64,000 nucleotides of DNA from Pseudomonas fildesensis (GTDB lineage Bacteria; Pseudomonadota; Gammaproteobacteria; Pseudomonadales; Pseudomonadaceae), in assembly GCF_001050345.1 (NCBI RefSeq), contig NZ_LFMW01000001.1, positions 248,001 to 312,000 on the forward strand, written 5' to 3'. The notes under the pieces are model-generated. The model saw nothing but the letters and a program-made list of their open reading frames with translations, searched no databases and was not told where the DNA came from. Both the position numbers and the translations under genes were made by a program. The first letter of the stretch is position 1. Each line of letters begins with the position of its first letter. Positions 63,818 through 64,000 of the stretch are shown piece after piece.

Positions 63818-64000
63818 TACTTGGCCTCCTGCGCGGTGGCCAGCTTGGCCTGGAATTCACTGAAATCGGCAGTGCCGTGGATGTATTCGTCGATCCAGGC
63901 GGTAAAAGTCTCACGGTCGCGAGCAATCGGGTCCCACGCCTGGTAGAAGCGGTTGTCGCGCTCGTTATAGCCGTGGGCGTAGGACGGATGCGCGCCGCCG
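63817..64000 (-). CDS. pcaI: 3-oxoadipate CoA-transferase subunit A (partial, 3' end)
   Basis: The last 60 residues of PcaI, running off the right edge of the window. GGAHPSYAHGYNERDNRFYQ, then WDPIARDRETFTAWIDEYIH and a lysine-ending C-terminus fit class I CoA-transferase A subunits. The start and the operon promoter with any PcaR site lie beyond the window. Confidence 0.9.
   Translation of the reverse strand, partial: GGAHPSYAHGYNERDNRFYQAWDPIARDRETFTAWIDEYIHGTADFSEFQAKLATAQEAK

Overview
The window looks like chromosome of a fluorescent-group Pseudomonas. The support is the high GC content, the many short REP/REPIN palindromes, a PhaG-type acyltransferase, an EmhABC/TtgABC efflux operon with its TtgR-type operator, an OprD-family porin, a complete protocatechuate (pca) cluster, olsBA and a FecI/FecR/TonB-receptor cassette. 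All assignments come from reading the sequence; no database search was run.

Layout. 0-8.1 kb: a guanidine-utilisation operon with a -24/-12 (sigma-54) promoter, a guanidine-I (ykkC) riboswitch, a three-gene ABC transporter, the two carboxyguanidine deiminase subunits and a biotin-dependent guanidine/urea carboxylase. The usual allophanate hydrolase gene is absent, and one REPIN lies inside the carboxylase reading frame. 8.2-11.6 kb: small core genes (CWC protein, rsuA, phaG, tRNA-Gly, DUF3833, DUF6482). 11.6-17.2 kb: two toxin-antitoxin modules (HigB/NadS type with a frameshifted antitoxin start, and HicAB) around a pair of MFS exporters with a divergent LysR regulator. 17.3-24.1 kb: DNA repair, iron permease-like and DUF4142 genes, a second LysR with a DMT protein, a decayed MFS gene, an iron-type alcohol dehydrogenase and a SIR2-like DUF4917 protein. 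24.3-28.5 kb: ECF sigma factor, FecR anti-sigma and TonB receptor. 28.5-38.4 kb: RHH protein, DJ-1/PfpI, EamA exporter, methyltransferase, two TPM-domain proteins, LemA, a GH3 beta-glucosidase, a phospholipase D-type synthase and YceI.

38.4-40 kb: a small AT-rich accessory patch with two overlapping genes (an unrecognised 118-residue protein and a DUF2335 membrane protein), the most likely place for something undescribed. 40-46.6 kb: serine hydrolase, olsB-olsA ornithine-lipid genes behind a likely Pho box, acpH, and an ArsR-MFS-old yellow enzyme operon with clear palindromic operators. 47-53.7 kb: emhR and divergent emhABC. 53.9-56.1 kb: OprD-like porin and a polysaccharide deacetylase-like lipoprotein. 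56.3-64 kb, minus strand: pcaI(partial)-J-F-H-G-T-B-D-C, which would convert protocatechuate to succinyl-CoA and acetyl-CoA.

Two dispersed repeat types occur in the intergenic DNA: REP/REPIN palindromes built on GTGGGAG...GCTCCC, and four copies of a roughly 110-140 bp inverted-repeat element that starts with GATCGTTCCCACGC.
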